A stretch of DNA of 64,000 nt from Fennellomyces sp. T-0311 (taxonomy: Eukaryota; Mucoromycota; Mucoromycetes; Mucorales; Lichtheimiaceae): positions 1 to 64,000 of the forward strand of contig JALLLT010000006.1 in the NCBI GenBank assembly GCA_025266875.1, given 5' to 3'. The translations under genes were made by a program, and so were the position numbers. Under the pieces are notes generated by a model. It was not told the DNA's origin. It saw nothing but the letters and a program-made list of their open reading frames with translations, and ran no database searches. Below are positions 48,665-60,839 of the stretch, in pieces (within the stretch, counting starts at the first letter, position 1; each line of letters begins with the position of its first letter).

Positions 48665-51216
48665 TTACAGTTTGACGTTTCCAGATACAATACGTGCATA
48701 ATCCTCGGCTGTAAACGGAACATACGTCTGATTCTGAAGCCAGTACAACGGGAGTTGATCCTCTGGAACTTTGTCAATCCCTTGCTCGCGAAGTTCCACC
48801 TTTTGCTGCTTCATGGTACCAGTCAAACCCATCGATGGCACAAAACGGATAAATAGCGGGATGGCATACTTCGGTAAGCGATCCGCGACATGCTGATAAA
48901 AGTCAGCAAAGTCCACCGTCATTCCAGATTTCAAGATTAATGCCACCATGCCTGCACGGCCATCATGCTTAGGTACTTTGACACCGTAAACGTTGGCCTC
49001 TGCAACAACCGGATGCTTCACTACTACTTGAGAAACTTCTGTAGTTGCCACGTTTTCTGCGTGCCATCGGAAAGTGTCACCCAATCGATCCAAGAAGTAG
49101 TACATGCCGTCGGAATTCATCTTGAGCAAATCTCCTGAACGAAAGTAACTAAATCAACGTTAGCTTCTATACTTTTCCGAGAAAACGTTTCCTCCTACCA
49201 GTCGTCCTTTTTAAAAACGCCGGAAATGACCTTTTTGCTGGATGCATTGCTGTTCTTGTAATAACCACCGAAAGTTGCCCGACCGCCTTGACTATCCATA
49301 CCAATAATCATTTCACCGGGCTCATCATACTTGCATTCAATACAGAAACCTCGCTTGTTGCGGAGAGGCTCTTCTGAAATTGGATCGATCTTGATTATTT
49401 TAAGTTCAGAGCGCAGAAACCGAATAAGCGGACCAAAGTGACCAACGGCACCTGCACCGCACTCGTTTTGATTGTAATTAAATGTACCACCAGGACCCTC
49501 AGTGGCGCCATAAAATTCCGCGATGTTCTTCACTCCAAATCTACAACCGATTTAAATACTCCAGTGTTTTCCAGAAAATCCATCTACCTTTCTCGGAATT
49601 GGTTCCATAGCTCCGGGGGCATGCCATTCCCGTAAACTGTATGAACTTTGTGCTTATGTTCGAGTGGATGGGGTTCCCGATTCATTAGGTAACGGCATAG
49701 TTCGCCAATGTACTACAAAAGTATATTTTTTAAGCAAGAAAGTACGTGCGTGTACATATTGAAGATACTTACAAAGAACATGGTGACATTGTTGTTATAG
49801 ATGTCATCCCAGAAACGAGTAATTGAGAACTTTCGAGCGAGGATTAGCTTTGCGCCTACATTAAGCGTTTGATGCACAGTAAAATACACTTTTCCAAATA
49901 TGTTAGAACTGAACCATAATAACATAGTATGTATTACACTTACATGCTGCACTATGATATAGCGGAAGACAGCAATAGGATACATCATCCTGCGTAATTC
50001 CGGACAGTACACTGCTGCCCCAGATAAGTCCGTTGAGACGAGCATGCTGCACAATTGCTGCCTGGGCGATACACGAAAAAATATTATTTTTCACGAAACT
50101 GCTTGTGCATACGTGTTTGTTTGTTTACTACGTACCTTTGGTAGCCCCGTGGTGCCACTATGGTAAAGTTATCACTCACAAGTTAGTGTATTGAAAGGTT
50201 GTATCGGTGTCTGTTAATTTGTATCATATATTTACCTGGTATAGATCAAAAGACATGCATCAGATATACCAATGCCTTTGATCAGCGACTCATCAGTATC
50301 TTGGTCTGTATATGACTGAAGAACAGTAGGTGTCAGTGCAGGGCCAAGTGCAGACGTCGTGTTGCTATCGAATTCTGTCGATTCACCATATGCAAACAGT
50401 GAAACACCTGTATTGCGAGCTGCATCCGCGATGGTAGTAACTTGGGTTTCGTAAATTGGATCAAACAAAAAAATACGAGATCCAGCAACGGTCAGACAAT
50501 GCCGAAGAGCATCTTCTTGGAGATTGGTGTTGATTAATGATGGTATAGCACCAATCTTCATGATCGCCCACAAGGCAATGAAGAACGTCGGATGATTTTG
50601 TTCCATCATACATACGATATCTATTTCACCTTGCTCAGTGTAAAACCGAATACGAGCAATTTTTTTAAACGTTACCTTTGGGTTTCACATTTTGTGCCAA
50701 GAGCCAATGCGCCTATCCATAACGTAGTTAATACTATTACGTAGCATAGTTATTGCGTAGTGCAGTGAATACCAATCGGTTGGAAGCTATAGGTATTCCA
50801 GTGTGAATTACCCAATTTATACGACGAAGCACCAAGTACATGATATGCATACCTAATTCAAGCTGACGATAGGTGTATACTCGTCCTTCAAAGGAAAGAA
50901 ACACACGATCTGGCATGGATTTAGCTTTATCACGAAAGTGATAGTATAGGTGGCCTTTGTCTTCACGATCGACTCGTCTATTCCTAGAAAAAGTATTAGA
51001 TGGAGCATTTACTTTTATATTTGGGGTATATTCTTACTGTGCCATAATACTCAGGAAGGCCTAGATCTGCCTTAAGTCTCTGCGAATTAATAACTTGGAA
51101 TCAAGATACATGCCACCAAGAACGGCAGCTGAAAAAGCAGCTACGAATTATGTTATGTATTACTGGCATATTGATTCCGAAAGTAAGAAACGTGCTATCA
51201 TACCAAGTACTTCCAT
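48665..51216 (-). CDS. FAT1: FATP/very-long-chain acyl-CoA synthetase, paralogue B (in-frame TAG near the N-terminus)
   Basis: Starts ATGGAAGTACTTG at 51216, splicing to AAVLGGMYLDSKLLIRRDLRQI, then meets TAG where the paralogues have Trp or Arg. The following codons stay in the family frame (AFLSIMAQ) and splice to NRRVDREDKGHLYYHF. A 14-nt micro-exon lies at 50773-50786 and a 22-nt P-loop exon (SGTTGLPK) at 50136-50157. Downstream exons (FGVKNIAEFYGATEGPGG, YFLDRLGDTFRWHAENVATTEV, SGNVKL) are intact. Translation from the Met just after the TAG would give a protein without the membrane anchor. Otherwise it is a young pseudogene. Confidence 0.85.
50773..50786 (-). other. 14-nt micro-exon of FATP paralogue B
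   Basis: CTTCCAACCGATTG, flanked by TATAG and GTATTC. It is the same length and phase as in the three paralogues. Confidence 0.85.
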
Positions 51217-52777
51217 ATTTCGTGATGAAGTAACGTGTAAAAGGGCTTCCACTTCACTATTTAAATACTAAACTAAATTGAATGACAATACATTTATTAT
51301 CTGTTCTAAGCATCTTTTATACGAAAGACGATCGTAGCTCCGTTTATACTTTTCTTTCTCACATCAATGTTTATTTACGCTGACAGATCTTTTTTGACGT
51401 GATGGTTGTGAGTCCATGCCCCAGGAGGAACCCAGCTGACATTGATTCAGTGGTACATACCCCTAAAAAGATGACCTGAACACATTTTTGTCCCTTTACG
51501 TAACAGTTCAATCCCAGGCGCATTTTTGAGCCGAAAATACGACGAACCTCAGTAATCAAACTACTTTGACAAGTGGAACCCTTGTGTCATGTTTTTTTGT
51601 CTTCGATTTCGCAAACCACTAACCTTTAATTGCAGCTTTGTCTGTTCTTACTTGGCTATGTATTTCTATAAGATTTGTATTTAACATTACTGAAGTGTGC
51701 TAATGTCATAGTATCAGAAAGTAAGCCTTTTTCCTTTGACTAATACACAAAACGATATACATGTAAAGAGCATACATACATTAGTACTTTGGTCAAGTCC
51801 ATAGCGCGCTTTTACCGTTTTGTTCTAGGAAAAGAAACTGGTGGTGCGTAATCTGGATTATCATTTCTACTTGTCATTAGAAAACACTATTGTGCTTACA
51901 CCAGAAGTTGCTATATCATTGATTTTATATTATTCAGCACCAAAATAAAAATACAAAATTTCCACCGGTGACCCCGTGGGGCTTCTAACTCAAGAAAGTA
52001 CAAGAAAAGAGTAATACAATTCCTTGCTAATATGGCAATAGGTAGCTCATTTCGGGCTACTTTTCAGGCGTATACGTAGGACGCGGAGTCAAGATAGTGA
52101 TGGTTTGAGTTACTCAGCAGAATCTTAAGTAATTGCGGTAGAAGGTGCCCAAGAGCGTATGACTACATTGGATTCGACGGAACATAGTCATGTGCGTTAA
52201 AATTTATTAATGGTAATCGGGTTACCAATCACTATTACGTATACGCAGGGATTTGAATAACATTACTGTGTTTACCCGTATATAATGCACAATTATCTGT
52301 AACGGATAGGCTCGATAATTGAATATGTGTGCCCTCCTTGCTCCACCTGATGGTGTATCCCATAGTTTCGTCGTGCTAGTCAAGGAAGTCTATATTACCA
52401 GGGTAGCGCTACACTGCAACACAGCACGGAGAAGAAGGAGCGGTCGCCATAGAGAGGAATGACTTCAGTCAATACGATGGCAGCGTTAGGCCCTAATGTA
52501 CAGATACGTTGACAATGAAGATATGATACATAATATCTTTGTCACATGGTTATACTGCAATAATATGGAGATTCTACGTGTGCTTCAGCCGATAAGCTTT
52601 GTGATATGGCATCTGGGCAGCAGTTTAAAATAAATGAATGGATACTATACGTATAACAAGTTGAGTCATTTACGGCTACTTATTTAGTCACTTGTTGTGT
52701 ATACATAACCAGATTTTAAAATTAAACCTTATATTTAAGATATTCTATTCTGTGATAATAAAATTCTTGACAAACTT
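51217..52777. other. Spacer between FATP paralogues B and C, no gene
   Basis: 1.56 kb without a convincing ORF. A 62-codon minus-strand frame at 51371-51559 has no domain or splice context. The spacer is much longer than the 137 bp between copies A and B. Confidence 0.5.
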
Positions 52778-55345
52778 CTACAGTTTAACTTTTCCAGCGC
52801 TAATACGGACATAATCCTCGTTTGTGAATGGAACATAGGTTTTGTTTTGAAGCCAATAGATAGGCTGCTCGTCTTGGGGAACTTTGTCAATTCCTTGGTC
52901 ACGGAAAACCATCTTCTGTTGCTTCATGGTACCGGTCAAATTCATTGAAGGTACAAAGCGAATGAAAAGAGGGACCGCGTATTTGGGCAAACTTTTTGCG
53001 AGGTGCTTATAGAAGTCAGCGAAGTCCCAATTTGTATCAGGTTTGAGAATCAGTGCCACCATTCCTGCACGACCATCGTGGGCAGGAATTTTGATTCCGT
53101 AAACGTTGGCTTCAGCAACACCGGGATACTTGGCTACCACTTGAGCGACCTCGGTAGTTGCGACGTTTTCGGCATGCCAGCGGAAGGTGTCTCCGAGCCG
53201 ATCCAAGAAATAGTACATGCCCTTTGAATTCATCTTGAGCAGATCGCCTGAGCGGAAGTAACTATAATTAAGGAGGGTTTATATTAGCAAAGCATAGGGG
53301 ATTTACAGCTACGCATAGTAATAGTGTAACTTTACCTGTCGCCTTCCTTGAACACATTGTACAGAAGCTTTTTCTTGGTAGCTTCCGGATTTTTGTAGTA
53401 CCCGTCGAATTTCTTGCGACCACCTTGTCCATCCATTCCAATCAACAGCTCACCTGGCTCATCATACTTGCATTCAATACAGAATCCATTCTTATCTCGG
53501 ATAGGCTCTTCCGTAACTGGATCCATCTTGACAATCTTTAGGTCAGTGCGGAGAAAGCGTCTGACCAAAGGACCTAGGTGTCCAACAGCACCAGCACTGT
53601 AGGCATTTTGATTATAATTGAACGTGTTCCCAGGACTCTCCGTTGCTCCATAAAACTCGGCAATGTTCTTGATTTCAAATCTATATCTTGAATTGAGCAA
53701 CAGCAATCTTTAAGCTTAATATAGTAAGCAAAGTACCTCTCTCGGAACTGGTTCCATAGCTCAGGAGGCATGCCGTTACCGTAGACGGTATGCAACTTGT
53801 GCTTACGCTCCAATGGATGGGGTTCCCTGTTCATTAAGTAGCGACACAACTCACCGATATACTAAAGCCCAATTAAAATATCGGAAGTATATATATATAT
53901 ATTTGAATCTTACAAAGAATATGGTAACATTATTGTTGTAAATGTCATCCCAGAAACGAGAAACGGAAAATTTGCGTGCTATGACCAATTTGGCGCCGGC
54001 ATTGAGTGTAATATGTGTAGCCATAAACACTATCAACGATTTGTTAATATCCTGCTTTCCCTTTCATGCTATATTGTTCCTATACGTACATCCGGCGCTG
54101 TGGAAGAGTGGGAGACAGCAGTATGATATATCATTTTTGGTAATTTCACACATTATCGAGTTGCCCCACATGGATCCATTGAGACGCGCATGTTTTACAA
54201 TTGCGGCCTATTACCCAACATAAAAGTAGATAAACATAATTTGCGTACAAAAGGACAATGCTTATCATACCTTTGGCATACCCGTAGTACCACTATATAT
54301 AATTTATGCAATTTTAAATCAGTAATTTATTCTTTGCCAAAGATTGGTTATACACAAACCTTGTGTAGATGAGTATTCCAGGATCGGCCATAGTAACACC
54401 CTTGATAAGCGCCTCATCTGTATCAAGATCGGGGTATGATGAAAGTACATCATGACTCAATACCGGTCCAAGTGCCGATGTTGTCTCGTTGCTAAGCTCC
54501 GTCGCTTCACCGAATGCATAAAGCGATACGCCAGCATTGCGAGCCGCATCCGCAATTGTTGCCACCTGTGCCTCGTATACGGGATCAAACAAAAAGATAC
54601 GGGTTTCTGCGATGGTCAAGCAGTGTAGCAAGGAGCCTTCTTGCAAGTTGGTGTTGATCAGAGATGGAACGGCTCCGATCTTCATGATAGCCCAAAATGC
54701 AATGAAAAACGTAGGATGATTCTGCTCCATCATGCAAACGATATCTATTTATTTTTCTCGTATTAATGGAAACGATGCTTTGAATTCATTACATTTCAAA
54801 TTACCTTTCCTCTTCACATGTTGCGCCAGTAACCAATGTGCCTATATTACTGATAAGTAAACGACATCATCCGAATGTGTTGTTCATACCTACCAAGCGG
54901 TTTGAAGCTATAGTAATCGTTGTAATAGTTAGGATTATCCCGCATCCATTTTTATCTTAGTTTATGTAGCGCAATACCTGTCTCAAGTTGTCTGTAAGTA
55001 TACTTGTGTCCTTCAAATATCAAAAACACGCGATCTGGTGTTGCTTTAGCCTTTTCTCTGAATCGATAGTACAAGTGTATTGTATCATCTCGCTCCGCCT
55101 GTTGATGTCTATTCAATCTCGTGAGTAACAGCAAAAATAATTACGATGGAATTTTACTGCTATTTACTTTGCCAACGCAGTCTTTACCGACCGAAAATGC
55201 CTTAGATCATTTCGGATCGAGAACTGGGACTCAAGATACATCCCACCAAGAGCGGCGGCAGCAGCCACAATACCTATAAATCCGTGTTACTAGGATCAAC
55301 TTGTTTAAGACGGTATCAAAAGTTCCCTTTACCTAGCGTCGACAT
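52778..55345 (-). CDS. FAT1: FATP/very-long-chain acyl-CoA synthetase, paralogue C
   Basis: The first exon is ATGTCGACGCTAG at 55345, splicing to an Ala-rich anchor (AAAAALGGMYLESQF). The 14-nt micro-exon is at 54894-54907 and the 22-nt P-loop exon at 54271-54292. The long exon 54733-54360 covers the adenylate-forming N-domain (MMEQNHPTFF, PSLINTNLQ, FLFDPVYEAQV). Later exons give WDDIYNNNVTIFF, NREPHPLERKHKLHTVYGNG, EFYGATESPG and DRLGDTFRWHAENVATTEV, ending GKVKL. I found no frame break. Closest by eye to paralogues B and D. Confidence 0.9.
54894..54907 (-). other. 14-nt micro-exon of FATP paralogue C
   Basis: CTTCAAACCGCTTG, flanked by TATAG and GTAGGT. It preserves phase between the ...RQLETG exon and the AHWLLAQHVKRK exon. 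Confidence 0.85.
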
Positions 55346-56022
55346 TTGACCGGAAAACTGAAACAAAGAGATGTAAAGAAGGACAGAATAAAATGCTGTT
55401 CTATTAAAGTGATATAGGTGGTACAAACATTTTCCTGCTATGTAAGATGACTTTGATCGGGAAAACTGAGGCAATTCCGTTTATATTTTCATTTCTCACG
55501 TAGACTTTGAGTTCCCTTTACTGTTGAAATACCTGATATGGGTAGAACCACGTAATAGTATTCGTCACAATGTTTAATAATTTTAACAAATATCGGAGAC
55601 AGAACGCCGTCATCATCAGTGCATATGTATTATTAAGCAGTTAAGTTCGTTACTGCTGAGTTGCTTTATGTATAAGAGCCCAAAACACTATTGTATTTCA
55701 AGAAATAGCTTTATAAAACGCCAATTTTTTGTTAAAACAATGATATTATCACTCAATTAGGTCACAGAGATGATTTTACATACAGCAACAATATCAAGGA
55801 TTGGCAAAGCTACTATAACTTTGGTGAATTTTGAAACAGCATTTAATAATCGACTGATGGAGGCAGGCTTCCCTGATTTGCTTTTTACGTAATCACAACT
55901 CATATCAGCTTGTTGGAAGTTGCTCTCTTGTTGAGGGTGATAACTAATATATATATATATGCTCTGACATAAATTATTTAAATATTTTTCCTCAAGTGAT
56001 ACAACGTATACAATAAAATTCA
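55346..56022. other. Spacer between FATP paralogues C and D
   Basis: 677 bp, AT-rich, with no gene seen. It holds the promoter of C and the terminator region of D. Confidence 0.5.
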
Positions 56023-58509
56023 TCACAATTTAACTTTTCCGTTAGCAATGCGAGCATAATCCTCGGTTGTAAATGGAACATAGGTGCCATTCTGGAGCCA
56101 GTAGACTGGTTTCTGGTCTTCGGGAATGGCATCAATTCCTTGGTCACGGAAAGCAACTTTCTGCTGCTTGAAGGTACCAGTGATATTCATCGATGGAACA
56201 AAGCGGATAAAAATAGGCACAGCGTACTTGGGCAACTGTTTTGACAGATGCTTGTAAAAGTCTGCAAAGTCTATAGTTGTGTTAGGTCTCAGGATCAGCG
56301 CCACCATGCCAGCACGGCCCACGTGGCCTGGAACCTTGACGCCATAAACATTTGCTTCCGCCACTGCTGGGTATTTGGCAACAGCTTGTGAAACCTCAGT
56401 AGTAGCCACATTTTCCGAATGCCAGCGGAATGTATCGCCCAATCGATCCAAAAAGAAGTACATGCCATCCGAATTCATCTTGAGCAAATCGCCCGTCCGG
56501 AAGTAACTAATGTTAAAGATTAATGCATAAGAAATGATGTCGCGTGTCACTTTACTTACATGTCATCTTTTTTAAGCGCATGCTGGATGATCTTTTTGCT
56601 GGTGGCTGATTTATTCTTGTAGTAGCCATCAAAGCGGGCACGGCCACCTTGGGCTTTCATACCGATCAACATTTCACCTGGCTCATCATAGCCGCACTCG
56701 ATACAGAACCCGTCTTTACCCCGAAGTGGCTCTTCTGAAATTGGATCGATTTTGATGATCTTGACTTCCGAGCGAAGTGTGGAACGGAGTAGTGGGCCAC
56801 AGTAACCGACAGCCCCAGCTGAGAACTGATTCGTGTTTAGGTTAAAGATGCCACCAGGACCTTCGGTTGCACCGTAGAACTCGGCTATCTTTTGAATTCC
56901 AAATCTATTGTTTATGTTAATAAATTTGAAGATGTTAATAAAATAAAGAACTATACCTATCACGGAATTGGTTCCAGATCTCTGGTGGCATGCCGTTGCC
57001 AAAACAAGTATGCACCTTGTGTTTTGTCTCCAAAGGGTGTGGGTCACGGTTCATCAAGTATCGACACAATTCGCCAATATACTAAACATCTTGAAAGTTA
57101 AAAAAGGAGAACAAAAAGGTAGATAAACTTACGAAAAAGATAGTGACGTTATTATTGTAAACATCATCCCAGAATCGGGTAACAGAGAACTTGCGTGCAA
57201 GAACCAATTTAGCACCGATATTCAACGTAATGTGTGTAGCCATGTATACTAAATTAAATGAATTTAGAAAGTAGCACAGTTGACACTTTTGTATTACATA
57301 CACGCGGAGCTGTGATAGAGTGGAAGACAGCAATAAGATACATCATCCTTGGTGATGCCAGAAAGTACCGTTGAGCCCCAGATGACACCATTAAGACGTG
57401 CGTGTTGTACTACCGCTGCCTATGATGAATGTTATTTAGAGTCATACCAGAATTATACGTCAACGAATTTGCTTACCTTGGGCAAGCCAGTAGTACCACT
57501 ATAGGTCATAGGAATTTAGTAAATCTTGCCTTGCGTGAGAAAAACTAGCATACCTGGTATAGATCAGCCACGCAGGATCCGACACACCAACGCCTTTAAG
57601 CAAAGACTCATCTGTGTCCTCGTCGGAGTAAGGAGCCAGGGCATTAGGGGTCAAGGACGGACCAAGGAGGGATGTACTTTCCTCAAATTCCGTTGCTTCA
57701 CCATACGCATACAGCGAAACACCTGCAGCACGTGCTTCCTCAGCAATGGTGGAGACCTGTGATTCATAAACGGGATCAAACAAAAAGATTCGGGTATCCG
57801 CCACCGTCAGACAATGCAAGAGTGCATTTTCTTGCAAATTCGTGTTGATCATTGAAGGAATGGCGCCAATCTTCATAATAGCCCACATTGCAATATAGAA
57901 AGTAGGATGATTCTGCTCCATTATACAGATGATATCTATATTATCATGAATATTAGTAAATTGCAGTAGAATGACCTTTTTTTTCCACCTTTGGGTTTAA
58001 CGTTTTGTGCCAAAAGCCAATGGGCCTATTTTGCATGAAAGTCAGTGTCAAAAATTTAGAGTTTATAAGGAGTTCGGAATATACCAAGCGGTTCGAAGCT
58101 ACGCGTGAAGAGTTAGTATCCAAGTGCGCGGTGGGAAGTCATAGGTTTAAGACGTTTACCTAGTTCGAGTTGTCTATAGGTATATGTACGTCCTTCAAAG
58201 ATAAGAAATACACGATCCGGTGTCGCCTTTGCCTTGTCTCTGAAGTGGTAATACAAGTGCATTTTGTCCTGGCGTTCCACGCGCAGATGGCTGATGAATA
58301 CTTATATTAGTAAGGAGGAGTGTTACTGCTTTCAATTGCTTGTACTTGATTAGCGCGGTGCCAACGGCACGGAAATGAGTCAAGTCATTTGCAATCGAAT
58401 ACTTGGCGTTGAGGTACATGCCGCCAAGAACGGCGCCTGCAAGGGGAGCTGTACCGACACATTAATATCATCTAACAGCACCAAGTTCCGCATGCTTACC
58501 GATGACCAT
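56023..58509 (-). CDS. FAT1: FATP/very-long-chain acyl-CoA synthetase, paralogue D
   Basis: The first exon is ATGGTCATCG (10 nt) at 58509, splicing to APLAGAVLGGMYLNAKYSIAND. The exon at about 58266-58165 holds MHLYYHFRDKAKATPDRVF. The 14-nt micro-exon is at 58085-58098 and the 22-nt P-loop exon at 57477-57498. The N-domain exon is 57921-57554. The C-terminal part carries EFYGATEGPGG, YFLDRLGDTFRWHSENVATTEV (Ser where the others have Ala) and ends NGKVKL. No frame break was seen. It lies 320 bp downstream of the pacC stop on the same strand. Confidence 0.9.
58085..58098 (-). other. 14-nt micro-exon of FATP paralogue D
   Basis: CTTCGAACCGCTTG, flanked by CGTAG and GTATAT. It is the same size and phase as in the other three copies. 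Confidence 0.85.
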
Positions 58510-58829
58510 TGTGAAGTAAAGAGCTTATGGGGAAGAAGAGCAATGTAAAAAATGTACGGGGTAGATTTATGGAAATCCAAAAGCCAAGCATCACCATGCC
58601 GACAATTTTTCCGTTTGGGTAAACTCACACGAAGCACTCAACATCCCCGGCCTTATGTCTCTCTTTCTCACGTCGCCTAAGCAGCCACGAATAGAGAAAA
58701 ATGCATGTGCTTCGATTTATTCAGATTCTTTGCAAAAGAAATAAAGAAAAAAAAACTCAATCTTGAACTATACAAAAACTGGAGAGGGGAAAATAAATGC
58801 GATGTCTGACGAAAGGAAGGGCGAGGAAT

Positions 58830-60679
58830 TTATTGCACTGACACGGTTCCTGTGGTGGCTGTGCGTGAAGGAGTGTTACACACACCACTGTTGCTCTTGT
58901 AAGCGTCGTTAATTTGCTGACGAATAAGCTGCAACAGAACACGGTGACGCTGGCTCTCATTGGATTTGGCATTGTTTGGTTTGCTACTATTGGGTTTGGC
59001 GCTGCTCTTCTTATTCAAGTCAGGATACAGTGATGATTCGTCGTCGTTGGATGGGACTGATGGTTGGTCTTTTTGTAAGCTCATATCCGACATATTGCGA
59101 GTAATGATATCCATAGCGTCCTGGGTCTTTCGGGAGATCTTGACCTCTGGTTTTTCTTTACTTGGCTTGTTTTCCTTGATCACAACTTCTGGTTTGATCA
59201 CTGATTTAGTCCGTGGCGACGAGATCGTATCCTTGCCATTGAACACGTTCAGCATCGTCGCCAACTTCTTCTTTTCTGTTGAGGATACATTGCGCTTGCT
59301 CGGCGTAAATGATTGCGCCGCATCAGCCTTGTCTACTTGTCCTTCACTGGGGACCTTGTGTGTTCGGGTTGGAGACGGATTGTGGTTCATATAGTTTATC
59401 GTAGTGCGGACGTCGTGGTCGAAATTGGTTGCTTGGATATTAGGTACTGTCACATAATGATCGCGTTGACTGACGAGCATTTCGTTAGGATTGTAGCCTT
59501 GCTGCATGGCCATCATCATGTCCGTTGGGTTGGCCATCAGCTCACTGTACAAACCAACGTCGTTTGGCATAGGGTTGGAGCGCACGTACATGTCGTGCTC
59601 TTGTTGGGAGGGGTATAATCCTCCTACCGCTGTCGGTTGTGCTGCAGCGGGATCGTACGAGGATAGCATATGATGAGTACTGTTGTAGCAACCAAGCCCA
59701 TACATGTCGGTTGCTCCAGTGGTTGCGGCATCCGCCATCATCGTGTCGTCGCTAGGTGGAATGTTCTGTGAAAGACGCTCCAGCCAAGCATTGATATCGG
59801 CCAGTTCCTGATCACTGGTCACATTGACACTGAGGTCAGCTGGGCTCACTGCACCAGTGTCGAGCATGCCTTGCAGTACATTCAGCTGATCGGCAACACC
59901 TAAAGTGAAAGTTCCCGTTGACTTAACATATATATATATATAGAAAAACACCCAGTCTTAAAATATACCTTGGTTATATTCAGGTGCATCCATCGACGGG
60001 AAGATCATGTTGGAGATAAGTTGATCGGGGGTGTGCTGTTGGTCGTAGGTGGGCATGTTGTAGAGGTGTTGTGAGGGCATGGTCGGCGGTTTGCGGCCGT
60101 AGTCGTTAAAATGATCGGAGGCGGATGTAGCAGGGGATATGCTGTTGCTATGGTGATGGATCCAACTGTTGTCATCTTCCGAGTAGATGCTTTGTGGCGG
60201 TGATACAGGCACGCCGGCGGTGCTGCGGTCATTGATGGGTGAAAGCAGGCCCATATCGGGCTGTCTCGGTGGAGTGAGCGGTTGCATAATTTTCGAGGAT
60301 GGGCGGCTGTTATTCGTTCGCTCGTCGTTGTGGATTTTCTCATGTTTCTTCAAGTCCTGCGGACGTTTGAACGATTTGTCGCAAAACTAATAGAAATGGG
60401 TTAGAAAGGCGGTGTGTGTGTGGGCTAGAATAGGCTAGAACATACATTGCAGTGGTGAGGTTTCAGAGGGACGTGCACCCGCAAATGACTAGTGATGTGG
60501 TCCCGCTTTACGACACTGACATCGCATTGCTCCCAATGACATGTCAGACATAGATTTCCGGTGGATTTGCGGCCGACGTGATCGTTTGTGAGATGGCTGT
60601 ATAACAATTCGGCATCTGTGTAGGTCTTGGCACAATTGGCCCAGCGACAGGTGAAGACGGTGGATTCCGTAAAGTCCAT
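58830..60679 (-). CDS. pacC: pH-response zinc-finger transcription factor PacC/RIM101 (573 aa)
   Basis: Three exons: 60679-60446, 60386-59969 and 59899-58830. Splicing of the first intron completes the third finger ([23 protein letters not shown]). The three C2H2 fingers begin almost at the start ([22 protein letters not shown], then [23 protein letters not shown]) and match the PacC/Rim101 type that reads GCCARG sites. The rest is low-complexity with a conserved-looking block ([16 protein letters not shown]). One YPDL motif near residue 508 fits the YPXL/I site bound by PalA/Rim20. In known fungi the protein is activated by proteolysis at alkaline pH and then enters the nucleus. The N-terminal extension before the fingers is only about 10 residues, shorter than in ascomycete PacC. 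Confidence 0.9.
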
Positions 60680-60715
60680 AGGTGTTGTGGTGAGAAAGAA
60701 AAAAGAATGTTAAGT

Positions 60716-60721
60716 GCCAAG
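60716..60721 (+). promoter_or_regulatory. PacC-type GCCAAG site upstream of pacC
   Basis: GCCAAG lies 37 bp upstream of the start codon. Complementary copies (CTTGGC) occur at 60822-60827 and 60909-60914. Autoregulation is plausible, but the 6-bp motif occurs often by chance. Confidence 0.35.
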
Positions 60722-60839
60722 AAAAAAAAGCGACTGGTTCTGTATCGATGTCTGCGTGTGTGTTCGGACAAGTGCTATATATATATATGAGAGACAAGTT
60801 GAAAAAATAGGGTCAAGTGGTCTTGGCATTCACTCAGCA

